A stretch of DNA of 64,000 nt from Sulfuricella sp. (GCA_028714955.1 JAQTLK010000002.1:1-64000), one strand, 5' to 3'; shown: positions 30,195 to 39,851, numbered from the stretch's first letter. Numbers and translations: made by a program. The notes: generated by a model not told the origin, from the sequence alone.

Positions 30195-30416
30195 TCAGCC
30201 GCAGCAGCCACTGCCCTTGCCACGCTCCTGGATCGGTGGGCATGGCACCGTGCCGTAGGAACAGTAGACGCAGCAGTCACCCGGCTTGGGCTTGAGCACG
30301 GCATGACACTGTTCGCACTCGTAAAACCACTGGCAGGCGTCCGTGGGCATCGTCTCGGTTTTGGCGTGCCCGCACTCAGGACAGGTCAGCGTCGATTCCA
30401 AAATCACCGCAGTCAC
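30195..30416 (-). CDS. GDCCVYCSYG-type mercury-resistance-associated protein
   Basis: TCPECGHAKTETMPTDACQWFYECEQCHAVLKPKPGDCCVYCSYGTVPCPP. Confidence 0.88.
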   Translation of the reverse strand: MTAVILESTLTCPECGHAKTETMPTDACQWFYECEQCHAVLKPKPGDCCVYCSYGTVPCPPIQERGKGSGCCG

Positions 30417-30649
30417 TTGGCGCCTCCCACCACGGTCGAGGGATAACCGGCGTCCTTGGCGGCGCGTGCGATGAGCTCGACATTCGTCTTCGCGTCATCG
30501 AACGTCACCTTGGCCTCGCGCCTGTCCAGACTCACGTCGATCTTGCTAACGCCGGAGACCTTGGTGAGCGCCTTCTTGGCCGCCAGACCGCCGGTCAATA
30601 ACGCACCTCGCTCGCCCCTCTGAATTTCTGTTGGTAGATCCATTTTCAT
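30413..30649 (-). pseudogene. merT'-'merP deletion fusion
   Basis: MerT-like N-terminus GERGALLTGGLAA joined to MerP-like C-terminus KKALTKVSGVSKIDVSLDRREAKVTFDDAKT..DAGYPSTV; heavy-metal CxxC absent. Confidence 0.72.
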
Positions 30650-30655
30650 AAAGTA

Positions 30656-30686
30656 AGTTTACTCCCGTACTTAAATACGGAGTCAA
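30656..30686 (-). promoter_or_regulatory. mer-type promoter/operator
   Basis: Minus strand TTGACT-N19(CCGTATTTAAGTACGGGAG)-TAAACT with CCGTA..TACGG dyad. Confidence 0.72.
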
Positions 30687-30691
30687 GCGCC

Positions 30692-30880
30692 ATGAATTAT
30701 TTATCTGAAACCCTGACCATCGGTGTGCTGGCAGAGGCCGCCGGGGTTAATGTCGAAACCATCCGCTTCTACCAACGCAAGGGGTTGATGCAGGAGCCCG
30801 ATCGCCCCTTGGGCGCGATCCTCGCATGGCTTGCGGGAAGTAGAAATGAAAACGCCCAACCGAGAGCAGTTGGGCGTTGA
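30692..30880 (+). pseudogene. merR: truncated merR (DNA-binding N-terminus only)
   Basis: [36 protein letters not shown] then unrelated sequence running into a tRNA terminator. Confidence 0.82.
30849..30879 (-). terminator. intrinsic terminator downstream of tRNA-Phe
   Basis: AACGCCCAAC...TTGGGCGTT hairpin, then TTTTCATTT on minus strand. Confidence 0.7.
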
Positions 30881-30884
30881 ATTT

Positions 30885-30960
<76 letters not shown>

Positions 30961-31055
30961 ATTTTGCCCCCCGCTTGATTACTGCTTGGGGGTTAGGGAA
31001 GGTCGCCATTTAATCCCAGGTCGACGTATTTAGTCAAGTCCTATCAGGGCATTTC

Positions 31056-32312
31056 TCAGTGTTTCGGTTTGGGCCTGGTGTCGTGCCCGTCAAAATAGTA
31101 TGTCACCCGCTTGCGCGGGCTGAGGTAATCATAAATTTCCCGTAGCAGCAGGTTGGGTCGGATGTATTCGACGATCTTGATGTCCGGGTCGTCGGCCAGG
31201 TCGTAAATTATAGCCTCTTCCTTCGGCACGGTGGGCTCGTAAACCAGTACGCTCGGGCGTAAAGCCTGCTTGGCGTTGACCGAGACAACCATGCCAAAGG
31301 CATCGTTCGAGAGCCGGACAATGCTGCCGGGCGGGTAAACGCCCATGCACTTGATGAATAGTTTGAGCAAGTCGTTGTCATATCGTGCGCGCTCGTGTGA
31401 GAACATGAAGGCCCGCGCCTCGTGAGGCGTTATGGAGTCATCGGGATTGACGCGGTTGCAGTGGTTGTCGTAGGCATTGACGATGGCGACAATTCTGGCC
31501 AGGTGCGAAATTTCCTTGCCTGGCAGGCCGCGAGGATAGCCCTTGCCGTTCATGGTTTCGTGATGCTGGGCTATGATGGCGATCGCTTCCGGGGCAAGCC
31601 CGATTTGTGCGGCAATTTCTTCCCCCATGTGGCAGTGGAGTTGAAGCAGCGTCCGCTCGGCATGGTTGAGCGGTTCCATCTTCAACAGGACCGTATCGGG
31701 GATGCGGCTTTTCCCCACGTCATGGAACAGGGCTCCCATGCCCAGAAGGCTGATTTGCCCTGCCGGCAGGCCAGACTCGCGCCCCAGCATCATTGCCAGT
31801 ACTGCGACGTTGAGGGAATGGTAATACACGTCCTCCCCGGCAATCTTGTCATTCATCAGGTGCACGGCGATATTGTGATCAGCCAGCATGGAGTCGACCA
31901 TTTCTCCTATCAGGATGTCAGCCGCGCGGAGCGACTCCTCGGGACGGGACAACAGGTTGCGCATCAGGCTTTTGACGGTATGGATGGCGCCGACAAACTT
32001 TTTCTCGCAACGCTGAATTGCCTCGCGCTCCTTGCCGACGCGCGCCATACGTTGCTTCTTCTCGGCCAGGGCTTGCAGGTCCGCTTCCGGCATCGGTGGC
32101 GGCATGGTGGCCGGGGTGGAATGGTTTTCCGGGGGAAGCGGCTCAACGTCGCTTTTTTCCGGCACGTAGATGACATCCTGCAGCCCCAGGGATAACAGGG
32201 TGTCGAGCTGATTTTGGTCACGAATCTTGAAGCGGTTGAAAGAGAATGGATGATCCAGCCAATCCAGTTCCAGACGGATGTATATGCCGGGCCGCAAGCG
32301 GGCTGACGGCAA
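31056..32312 (-). CDS. HD-GYP domain cyclic-di-GMP phosphodiesterase family protein
   Basis: HDVGKSRIPD...HHETMNGKGYPRGLPG. Confidence 0.9.
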   Translation of the reverse strand: MPSARLRPGIYIRLELDWLDHPFSFNRFKIRDQNQLDTLLSLGLQDVIYVPEKSDVEPLPPENHSTPATMPPPMPEADLQALAEKKQRMARVGKEREAIQRCEKKFVGAIHTVKSLMRNLLSRPEESLRAADILIGEMVDSMLADHNIAVHLMNDKIAGEDVYYHSLNVAVLAMMLGRESGLPAGQISLLGMGALFHDVGKSRIPDTVLLKMEPLNHAERTLLQLHCHMGEEIAAQIGLAPEAIAIIAQHHETMNGKGYPRGLPGKEISHLARIVAIVNAYDNHCNRVNPDDSITPHEARAFMFSHERARYDNDLLKLFIKCMGVYPPGSIVRLSNDAFGMVVSVNAKQALRPSVLVYEPTVPKEEAIIYDLADDPDIKIVEYIRPNLLLREIYDYLSPRKRVTYYFDGHDTRPKPKH

Positions 32313-32499
32313 TGCGCAAGGGTTCGGGTGTGTCGATCGTTTTTTTCATCTGTCAACGTGAAACAACACAAATGTTAGCGCAAGGATTGCCCGAATTGTA
32401 GCGATTTATCGAGGTCTTTGCGCACGCAAAGGGTAAGAAATTCCGGCAGATTAAGGTAAAATGGGCATTTTAACCCAAGTTTGACAAGGAGACTCCTCA

Positions 32500-32943
32500 A
32501 TGTTGAAAGAATTCAGGGAATTCGCCATGCGCGGCAATGTGGTGGACATGGCAGTGGGCATTATCATTGGCGCGGCCTTTGGCGCTATCGTCAAATCGCT
32601 GGTGTCGGACATCTTGATGCCGCCGATCGGGTTGATTCTCGGCAATGTGGATTTTTCCAACCTGTTCCTGGTATTGAAGGATGGCAGTGCCGCCGGCCCT
32701 TACCTTTCCCTGGCGGAGGCGCAGAAAGTCGGCGCGGTCACCATCAACTATGGCCTGTTTCTCAACGCTGTGATCAGCTTCATCATCGTGGCGTTCGCGG
32801 TGTTTGTCCTGATTCGCAACATCAACCGGCTGAGAAAAGAGGCACCCGCGGTGGAACCGGCTACCAAGGCGTGCCCTTTCTGTTTTTCGTCCATCCCTTT
32901 AAAAGCTACCCGTTGCCCCCATTGTACTTCGCAGTTAGTGTAG
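32500..32943 (+). CDS. mscL: large-conductance mechanosensitive channel
   Basis: [43 protein letters not shown]. Confidence 0.96.
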   Translation: MLKEFREFAMRGNVVDMAVGIIIGAAFGAIVKSLVSDILMPPIGLILGNVDFSNLFLVLKDGSAAGPYLSLAEAQKVGAVTINYGLFLNAVISFIIVAFAVFVLIRNINRLRKEAPAVEPATKACPFCFSSIPLKATRCPHCTSQLV

Positions 32944-32952
32944 TGTTGCGTG

Positions 32953-33058
32953 CTAACGGTCATGGCGCAACGCCGCACCAAATCATGAAACAGTGCTGCG
33001 CCATGGGCGTTTCCCTCGCCCTGGCCCCTTGTCCCTCCGGGAGAAGGTTGGGATGAGG
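32953..33058 (+). repeat. REP-like palindromic repeat family C, long form
   Basis: aacggtcatggcgcaacgccgcaccaaatcatgaaacagtgctgcgccatgggcgtttccctc. Confidence 0.65.
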
Positions 33059-33130
33059 TAGAAGGTTGGGATGAGGAAGGGAGAGAGTAGGACGAAGTCT
33101 CGCTGCGCGAGTTTCACGTTAACGACGCTT

Positions 33131-33276
33131 TAGGAGCTTGTCGGACTTATGATGAATCGGCTGCAAATCCGCCTGGGCGGTCCATATTTCACCGTTCTTT
33201 ATTCTGCGAGCAGCCGCTTTGCGGCTTGCCTGCTAAAATCGTTGCGCTTCGATCCCCATAAGTCAGACAGTCTCCC
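33131..33276 (+). mobile_element. MITE-like element family A, copy 2
   Basis: Core gaatcggctgcaaatccgcctgggcggtccatatttcaccg shared with copy 1; ends aggagcttgtcggacttatg / cataagtcagacagtctcc. Confidence 0.75.
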
Positions 33277-33290
33277 AGGGAAACCTTAAA

Positions 33291-33527
33291 CCTAGAAACC
33301 TCGGTTGACCGCTTACCATGAGGCATAGGGTTTTGGTTCTAAACAAATTTGTCGCAATTTTACGCTCACCCGTCTGGTGAGGGCGCTACGGGCTGGATTG
33401 CACGGTTTTTTTGGGCGCATGGCGGCGTTGCAACGCCTTGGAATGGAATAAGCATTCCGCGTCGTTGCGCCTTGCCCTGCACCCAAAAAAACCGCACACT
33501 CCAGCCCGTCCAACTGAGGTTTCTAGG
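33291..33527 (-). mobile_element. MITE-like element family B, copy 2 (full length)
   Basis: Ends cctagaaacctcggttg / caactgaggtttctagg; internal near-palindrome. Confidence 0.75.
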
Positions 33528-33582
33528 TTAAACGGATTGAAATGTTCCCGCACATTTACCAGATACAGAGTTCACTCTGCCA

Positions 33583-34779
33583 ATGAACACCATCACCTTT
33601 CCCGCGTCGAATCTTGACCCCGCTAGCGGGACGTACAGGATACCCGCGTTGCGGGTGCTGTCCGAGATTGCCACCAGCCTGTCCACGGAAAACAATCTTG
33701 AAGCCCTGCTGGAACGGTTTCTCGGCACCATGGTCAAGCTTGCCGGCGCGGATGCCGGCGCCGTGCGGGTTCTGACGGCGGACGGCTCCCATTTGCGCCT
33801 CGTGGGTTCGATCGGCCTGCCTGCGGAAATCGTTGAACAGGAGCAGTTCGTGGAGCTGGAATGCGGTTTGTGCGGCGAGGCCACGCGCAAGCACTCGCAC
33901 CGCCACAGCGCCAACGTGCACTTCTGCTCCGAACGAAATTCCCACAGTTACTTCGGCTCGCGCTGCAAGCACATCATCGCGGTGCCGCTGCGTTTTCAAG
34001 GCAAGGTGCAAGGTGTTTACAACCTGTTCATGGCCAGTGACACGCCGGTGCCGGAGGATGTCGCGCTGCTGTTTGACTCCATCAGCGAACATCTTGGCAT
34101 GGCGCTCGAAAATGCCCGCCTGACGCGCGAAAACATGCGCATCACGCTCATGAACGAACGCCAGATGCTCGCCAACGAACTGCATGATTCCCTCGCGCAA
34201 ACGCTGGCTTACATGAAAATGCGCCTGGCGCTGCTGCGCGACTCGATGGAGCATGGCGATACAGTCAATTCGGCCAAATACCTGGAAGATGTGAGCGAAG
34301 GGCTGGACACCGCCTATTCCGGCTTGCGCGAGCTCCTCACTCACTTCCGCAACCGTATGGACCCCCGTGGGTTGCTGCCGGCGCTTCAGGATATCGTCAA
34401 TGGCTTTTTCAGGAAAACCGGCATTTTCATCAATTTTTCCAACCTGGCGCCTGATCTGAATCTTACGCCAGACCAGGAGGTGCAGGTGTTTCATATCGTC
34501 CAGGAAGCCCTGCACAACATCAACAAACACTCCAGGGCGCAGGACGTCAGCCTGACGCTGGGGCTCGATGGGAACAACCAGTATTGGCTCTGCATCGAGG
34601 ATGACGGCGTCGGCATTTCGCCCCGGCGCGCGCCGGACAAGAACATGCACTTCGGGCTGAGCATCATGCGTGAGCGCGCCCAGCGGCTGAACGGCAACGT
34701 CATCGTCGAAAAGCTGCCGGAACGGGGAACGCGTGTGCTGCTAACCTTTCCGGCGCCCAAGAAGGAGGGGGGCAAGTGA
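33583..34779 (+). CDS. GAF-domain histidine kinase, NarX/NreB-type HisKA_3
   Basis: ANELHDSLAQTLAYMKMRLAL H-box; DDGVGI; HFGLSIMRERA; no obvious TM segment. Confidence 0.9.
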   Translation: MNTITFPASNLDPASGTYRIPALRVLSEIATSLSTENNLEALLERFLGTMVKLAGADAGAVRVLTADGSHLRLVGSIGLPAEIVEQEQFVELECGLCGEATRKHSHRHSANVHFCSERNSHSYFGSRCKHIIAVPLRFQGKVQGVYNLFMASDTPVPEDVALLFDSISEHLGMALENARLTRENMRITLMNERQMLANELHDSLAQTLAYMKMRLALLRDSMEHGDTVNSAKYLEDVSEGLDTAYSGLRELLTHFRNRMDPRGLLPALQDIVNGFFRKTGIFINFSNLAPDLNLTPDQEVQVFHIVQEALHNINKHSRAQDVSLTLGLDGNNQYWLCIEDDGVGISPRRAPDKNMHFGLSIMRERAQRLNGNVIVEKLPERGTRVLLTFPAPKKEGGK

Positions 34780-35444
34780 GCATACGTGTTCTGCTCGTGG
34801 ACGATCACACGCTTTTCCGCAAGGGGCTGGCCGAGTTGCTGGAGCGCAACCCGCAAATCAGTGTCGCCGGCGTTACCGGCAGCGCGGAAGAAGCGCGCCA
34901 GTTGCTGGAAGAACTCAAGCCTGACGTCATGGTGACCGATCTACACATGCAGCCGGTGGACGGCCTCTCCCTGTTGCGCCAGCTGCAGCAGGAAGGCAAC
35001 GGCATCCCTACCCTGGTGCTTACGGTGAGCAATGCCGAGGAGGATCTGGCCAACGTGCTTCGCGCGGGCGCGCGCGGCTATTTGCTCAAGGACATGGAGC
35101 CGGATGATGTGGCGGACGCGATCGTGCGTGCCGCCCGCGGGGAAACGGTGGTCGCGCCTTCCATGACCATGAAGCTCGTCGGTCTGCTGCAAAACAACCA
35201 GCCGGCCGCGCAGCAACCAGCTTCCATGCTCGATCTGCTGACCCAGCGCGAACGCGAAATCCTTTCCCATCTGGCGCTCGGAGAAAGCAACAAGGTTATC
35301 GCGCGCCAGCTGGACATCAGCCACGATACCGTCAAGCTTCACGTGCGGCACATTCTCTCCAAGCTTAGCTTGACCTCCCGCGTCGAAGCCGCAATCTTCG
35401 CTGTCGAACACAAGCTTTCCAGCGCACCATCCAACGCTAACTAA
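34776..35444 (+). CDS. NarL/FixJ-family response regulator
   Basis: VLLVDDHTLFRKGLAELL; LTQREREILSHLALGESNKVIARQLDISHDTVKLHVRHIL. Confidence 0.94.
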   Translation: MSIRVLLVDDHTLFRKGLAELLERNPQISVAGVTGSAEEARQLLEELKPDVMVTDLHMQPVDGLSLLRQLQQEGNGIPTLVLTVSNAEEDLANVLRAGARGYLLKDMEPDDVADAIVRAARGETVVAPSMTMKLVGLLQNNQPAAQQPASMLDLLTQREREILSHLALGESNKVIARQLDISHDTVKLHVRHILSKLSLTSRVEAAIFAVEHKLSSAPSNAN

Positions 35445-35485
35445 AGCAGCTTCTTCCCGATTATTTTTTACGGATCATTCAAGTC

Positions 35486-36919
35486 ATGGAATTTTTGCCC
35501 ATTTTTTTCGACATCAAAGGCCAACCCTGCAGCGTCATCGGTGGAGGCGATGTGGCGGCGCGCAAAGCCGCGATGCTGCTGCAATCCGGGGGCAAGGTTA
35601 CGGTGGTGGCGCCGCAACTTTGCGCGGCACTGAAAAGAGAGGCCGACAAAGGTGCAATCACCCATGTTCAGGCGCACTTTTCACCCGAACATCTGGATCA
35701 TGCCGTAATCGTCATCGCCGCAACCGATGACCGGGCGGTAAACCAGCGCGTATCCGAGATTGCCAGGGCGCGGCGCATCCCCGTCAACGTCGTGGATGAC
35801 CCGGAACTTTGTTCCTTCATCATGCCTTCGGTCATCGATCGCTCGCCTGTTGTCGTGGCGGTCTCGACGGGCGGCGCTTCCCCGGTTCTGGCGCGCCTGC
35901 TGCGCGCCCGCCTGGAAACCCTGATTCCCGCTTCATACGGGCGTCTTGCGGCGCTGGCGGACAACTTCCGCGGCAAAGTGAAGCAGCATTTCAGCGAATC
36001 GGGGCAAAGACGAATTTTCTGGGAGAAAATTTTTCAGGGGCCCATTGCGGAAATGGTTTTTGCCGGGCGCGAGGAGCAGGCAACGAGCGCCCTGGAACAG
36101 GCGATCACCGAGGCAGCGGACATCCCGCCCCAGGGCGAGGTTTACCTGGTGGGCGGCGGTCCGGGCAACCCTGACTTGCTCACTTTTCGCGCCCTGCGCC
36201 TGATGCAGCAGGCAGATGTCATCGTTTACGACAACCTCGTCACGCCGCAGGTCCTGGAGATGACCCGGCGCGATGCCGACCGCATTTTTGTCGGCAAGCA
36301 GCGCGCCAACCACGCCATGCGCCAGGAAGAAATCAACGAATTGCTGGTCAAGCTGGCCAAGGAAGGCAAGCGGGTGCTTCGTCTCAAGGGCGGCGACCCG
36401 TTCATTTTCGGTCGCGGCGGCGAGGAAATCGAAACGCTTTCCGCCAACCGTATTCCGTTTCAGGTGGTGCCAGGCATAACCGCTGCATCAGGCGTTGCCT
36501 CCTATGCCGGCATCCCGTTGACCCACCGCGACTATGCCCAGGCTTGCGTGTTCGTGACCGGACATCTCAAGGACGGCACCATGGACCTTGACTGGGAAAT
36601 GCTGGCGCGTCCCAACCAGACCGTCGTCATTTACATGGGGCTGCTGGGCTTGCCGGTGTTGTGCCAGCGGCTGATTGCCCACGGCCTGACGCCATTCACG
36701 CCGGCCGCCATCGTCCAGCAAGGCACGACACCCAGCCAGCGCGTCGTTACCGGAACGCTCGAATCCCTGCCGCAGCTTGCCGCCGATGCCAACTTGAAAC
36801 CCCCTACATTGATCATCGTCGGCAAAGTGGTGAGCTTGCAAGGCAAGCTGGCATGGTTCAAGCCGGACCTGAAATCCGAAGGCAATTTCGCGCTGACGCG
36901 GAATAGTGGCCAAGAATAG
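35486..36919 (+). CDS. cysG: siroheme synthase (fused dehydrogenase/ferrochelatase and uroporphyrinogen methyltransferase)
   Basis: FDIKGQPCSVIGGGDVAARKA; VYLVGGGPGNPDLLTFRAL; RLKGGDPFIFGRGGEE. Confidence 0.95.
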   Translation: MEFLPIFFDIKGQPCSVIGGGDVAARKAAMLLQSGGKVTVVAPQLCAALKREADKGAITHVQAHFSPEHLDHAVIVIAATDDRAVNQRVSEIARARRIPVNVVDDPELCSFIMPSVIDRSPVVVAVSTGGASPVLARLLRARLETLIPASYGRLAALADNFRGKVKQHFSESGQRRIFWEKIFQGPIAEMVFAGREEQATSALEQAITEAADIPPQGEVYLVGGGPGNPDLLTFRALRLMQQADVIVYDNLVTPQVLEMTRRDADRIFVGKQRANHAMRQEEINELLVKLAKEGKRVLRLKGGDPFIFGRGGEEIETLSANRIPFQVVPGITAASGVASYAGIPLTHRDYAQACVFVTGHLKDGTMDLDWEMLARPNQTVVIYMGLLGLPVLCQRLIAHGLTPFTPAAIVQQGTTPSQRVVTGTLESLPQLAADANLKPPTLIIVGKVVSLQGKLAWFKPDLKSEGNFALTRNSGQE

Positions 36920-36981
36920 GGGTGTCTGCCTGCGGTGCCCCTGCCGCGTTATCAAATTTATTTCGGACTCAGAAATTAACC

Positions 36982-37653
36982 ATGACGGAATCCGACTGGC
37001 AAAACATGATGCTGTTGCTGTTGTGCTGGCTGGCTTATTTCACCCTGCATTCGACGCTTGCCTCGCTATGGGTCAAAAACAGGCTCGCCGCGCTTCGTCC
37101 CGGATTGATGCCGGCCTACCGGATGGCGTTCAACGTACTGGCTGTCTTGCTCCTGCTGCCGATACTCTGGCTCATGTACCGTGCTCCCGGCCCGACGCTA
37201 TGGCGCTGGGACGGCGCCGCCGCGTGGCTGGCAAACGGCCTGGCGCTGGCGGCGTTGCTGGGTTTCCTGCACACACTGAAATTCTACGATATGCGGGAAT
37301 TTATCGGCCTGCGCCAGTGGCAACGGCACACCCGGCGCGTGGAAGACCTGGAGCACTTTCATCTTTCCCCGTTCCACCATTTTGTGCGCCACCCCTGGTA
37401 TTTGTTCGGGCTGGTGCTGATCTGGACGCGCGACATGAATTTGGCTTTCTTTGCTTCAAGCGTGATGATGACGCTTTATTTCATAATCGGATCGCGTCTG
37501 GAAGAAAGGAAACTGCTAATTTATCACGGCGAGGTTTATCGGCGCTATATGGCGCGCGTTCCCGGTTTGTTGCCCCTGCCGTGGAAATCATTGAGCGCGG
37601 CGGAAGCGGCGGAACTGGTCGGAAAAAGCGCCGCCAACCCGCCCACCGTTTGA
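36982..37653 (+). CDS. NnrU / isoprenylcysteine methyltransferase-like membrane protein
   Basis: Multiple TM; HHFVRHPWYLFGLVLIW; EERKLLIYHGEVYRRYMARVPGLLP. Confidence 0.65.
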   Translation: MTESDWQNMMLLLLCWLAYFTLHSTLASLWVKNRLAALRPGLMPAYRMAFNVLAVLLLLPILWLMYRAPGPTLWRWDGAAAWLANGLALAALLGFLHTLKFYDMREFIGLRQWQRHTRRVEDLEHFHLSPFHHFVRHPWYLFGLVLIWTRDMNLAFFASSVMMTLYFIIGSRLEERKLLIYHGEVYRRYMARVPGLLPLPWKSLSAAEAAELVGKSAANPPTV

Positions 37654-37675
37654 TTAAACAGGAGAACTTCACGAC

Positions 37676-38077
37676 ATGTTGAACAACCTGCTCGAATTTC
37701 TTGCCCATTGGGGCATCGCGGCCCTGTCCTTGTGGCTGGTCAGCTTCATTTTTCACGGCATCACCTTCTCGAACAAGCAATCGCTGTTCGTCGCAGCCTT
37801 GTTGCTTGGTTTTGCCAATGCGATCGTGCGACCCATATTCATTTTATTGACCTTTCCGCTCACCCTGATCACGTTCGGCTTCTTCCTGCTGGTCATCAAT
37901 GCGCTGATGCTCTTGCTGGTGTCGGCGCTGGTCGAGGGCTTCAAGGTTTCCGGCTTCTGGACGGCCTTTTTTGCCAGCATCATGGTCGCCATTTTCAGTT
38001 TCCTGATCGGCCTGTTCATATTCCAGTCGGGCGGACACCCGATCCTGATCCCGATGAACCACGGCATGATGGTTTAA
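37676..38077 (+). CDS. phage holin family 4-like membrane protein
   Basis: Four hydrophobic segments; LLGFANAIVRPIFILLTFPLTLITFGFFLLVINALML. Confidence 0.8.
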   Translation: MLNNLLEFLAHWGIAALSLWLVSFIFHGITFSNKQSLFVAALLLGFANAIVRPIFILLTFPLTLITFGFFLLVINALMLLLVSALVEGFKVSGFWTAFFASIMVAIFSFLIGLFIFQSGGHPILIPMNHGMMV

Positions 38078-38092
38078 GCAAGGGCGGCACCC

Positions 38093-38800
38093 ATGATCAT
38101 TTCCAATCCCCACGCGGACCTGGTTTGCGACGAGCGCGACATTTACGAGCAACTTCTCTCGCTGCAAGGCGCGGACATTCTCGAACTGGGGTGTGGCAGG
38201 GCGGAAAAAACGCGAGCGATCAGCCAGAATGGAAAAGCGAGGACGATTACCGCCCTGGAGGTGGATGAAATCCAGCACGCCGCAAATCTGCGCAACAACG
38301 ACCTTGCCAACGTGACCTTCCGCCTCGGTGGCGCGGAAGCGATTCCCGCGCTGGACGAATCCTTCGACATCGTGCTGATGTTCAAATCCCTGCACCACGT
38401 ACCGGTGGCGCGGATGGATCGCGCCATGGCCGAAATCGCCCGGGTACTGAGGCCCGGCGGGCTGGCGTATATTTCGGAGCCGGTTTTCGCTGGCGAATTC
38501 AATGAAATCCTGCGCCTTTTCCATGACGAAAAGGTAGTGCGCGAAGCCGCGTTTTCCGCTGTCGAACGCGCCGTATCCGCCGGGGTCTTCGAACTGGAAA
38601 GGCAGATATTCTTCAGCACCCCCAGCCGCTATGAAACTTTCGAGCATTTCGAGGAACGAATTCTGAAGGTCACCCATACCGAGCACCGGCTCTCGCCGGA
38701 CCTGTACCGCCAGGTGCGCGAACGGTTCCTGCGCCACATGACGCCGCAAGGCGCCGATTTCGAGATGCCGTTGCGCGTCGACCTGTTGCGCAAGCCGTAA
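38093..38800 (+). CDS. class I SAM-dependent methyltransferase
   Basis: ILELGCGRAEKTRAI; MAEIARVLRPGGLAYISEP. Confidence 0.85.
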   Translation: MIISNPHADLVCDERDIYEQLLSLQGADILELGCGRAEKTRAISQNGKARTITALEVDEIQHAANLRNNDLANVTFRLGGAEAIPALDESFDIVLMFKSLHHVPVARMDRAMAEIARVLRPGGLAYISEPVFAGEFNEILRLFHDEKVVREAAFSAVERAVSAGVFELERQIFFSTPSRYETFEHFEERILKVTHTEHRLSPDLYRQVRERFLRHMTPQGADFEMPLRVDLLRKP

Positions 38801-38819
38801 CGGACAACGGAGGAGGCCT

Positions 38820-39851
38820 ATGAAATATCGCCAATTGGGCAGCAGCGGCCTGCTGGTTTCGGAAATCTGCCTCGGCACGATGACCTACGGCGAGCAGAAC
38901 AGCGCCGAGGATGCCCGCAACCAGTTGGACTATGCCGTCGCGCACGGCGTCAATTTCATCGATACTGCGGAGATGTATCCCGTCCCGCCACGCGCCGGCA
39001 GCCAGGGGCTGACCGAACAATATGTCGGCCGCTGGCTGAAAGGCGTGGCGCGCGACAAACTCGTCCTTGCCACCAAGGTGACTGGTCCGGCTCGCGGCTA
39101 TGACTGGATACGGGGAGGGCCGCGGATCGCGCGACGGCATATTGAAGAAGCGATCGACGCCAGTCTGAAACGGCTGCAGACAGACTACATCGACCTTTAC
39201 CAGATCCACTGGCCGGACCGCAATGTGCCCATGTTCGGCCAGGCCACCTTCGACCCCGACGCCGAGCGCGAGACCACGCCCATCGCCGAACAACTTGCCG
39301 TCTTTGCCGGCCTGATCAAGGCTGGCAAGATCAGGCACATCGGTTTGAGCAATGAAACTCCATGGGGCGTGTGCCAGTTCATCCGCGCCTCCGAACAGGC
39401 TGGGTTGCCGCGCGTGGCTTCGATCCAGAACGCATACAGCCTCATCAACCGGGTGTTCGAGAGCGGGTTGGCGGAAATCGGCTTCCGTGAGAAAGTGGGC
39501 CTGCTGGCCTATAGTCCGCTGGGTTTCGGCGTGCTTTCCGGCAAGTATCTGGCGCCCTCGGGCACCGGGCGCATCAGCCTGTTTCCCGGCTTCGGGCAAC
39601 GCTATGGCAAACCCAACGTCAACGAGGCGGTACGGGCTTACAGCGAGCTTGCACAAAAGGCAGGCATGGCGCCGGCCACAATGGCGCTCGCCTATGTGCG
39701 CAGCAAGTGGTTTGTGTCCAGCACCATCATTGGCGCCACCACCATGGAACAGCTCAGACAGAATATCGATAGCGCGGAGGTTGAACTAAGCCCGGACACG
39801 CTGCGGGAGATTGAAGCCATCCACGCACGCTATCCCAATCCTGCGCCATAA
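38820..39851 (+). CDS. aldo/keto reductase (Tas-like)
   Basis: LGTMTYGEQNSAEDA, FIDTAEMYPVPP, YIDLYQIHWPDR, IRHIGLSNETPWG. Confidence 0.92.
   Translation: MKYRQLGSSGLLVSEICLGTMTYGEQNSAEDARNQLDYAVAHGVNFIDTAEMYPVPPRAGSQGLTEQYVGRWLKGVARDKLVLATKVTGPARGYDWIRGGPRIARRHIEEAIDASLKRLQTDYIDLYQIHWPDRNVPMFGQATFDPDAERETTPIAEQLAVFAGLIKAGKIRHIGLSNETPWGVCQFIRASEQAGLPRVASIQNAYSLINRVFESGLAEIGFREKVGLLAYSPLGFGVLSGKYLAPSGTGRISLFPGFGQRYGKPNVNEAVRAYSELAQKAGMAPATMALAYVRSKWFVSSTIIGATTMEQLRQNIDSAEVELSPDTLREIEAIHARYPNPAP

Noticed and set aside
30692-30880. ORF as a functional MerR regulator
   Set aside because: Only the DNA-binding N-terminus remains; metal-binding Cys and dimerisation helix are missing
33313-33513. 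66-aa ORF similar to ORFs at 12704-13175
   Set aside because: Similarity comes from the family B DNA repeat, not from a conserved protein
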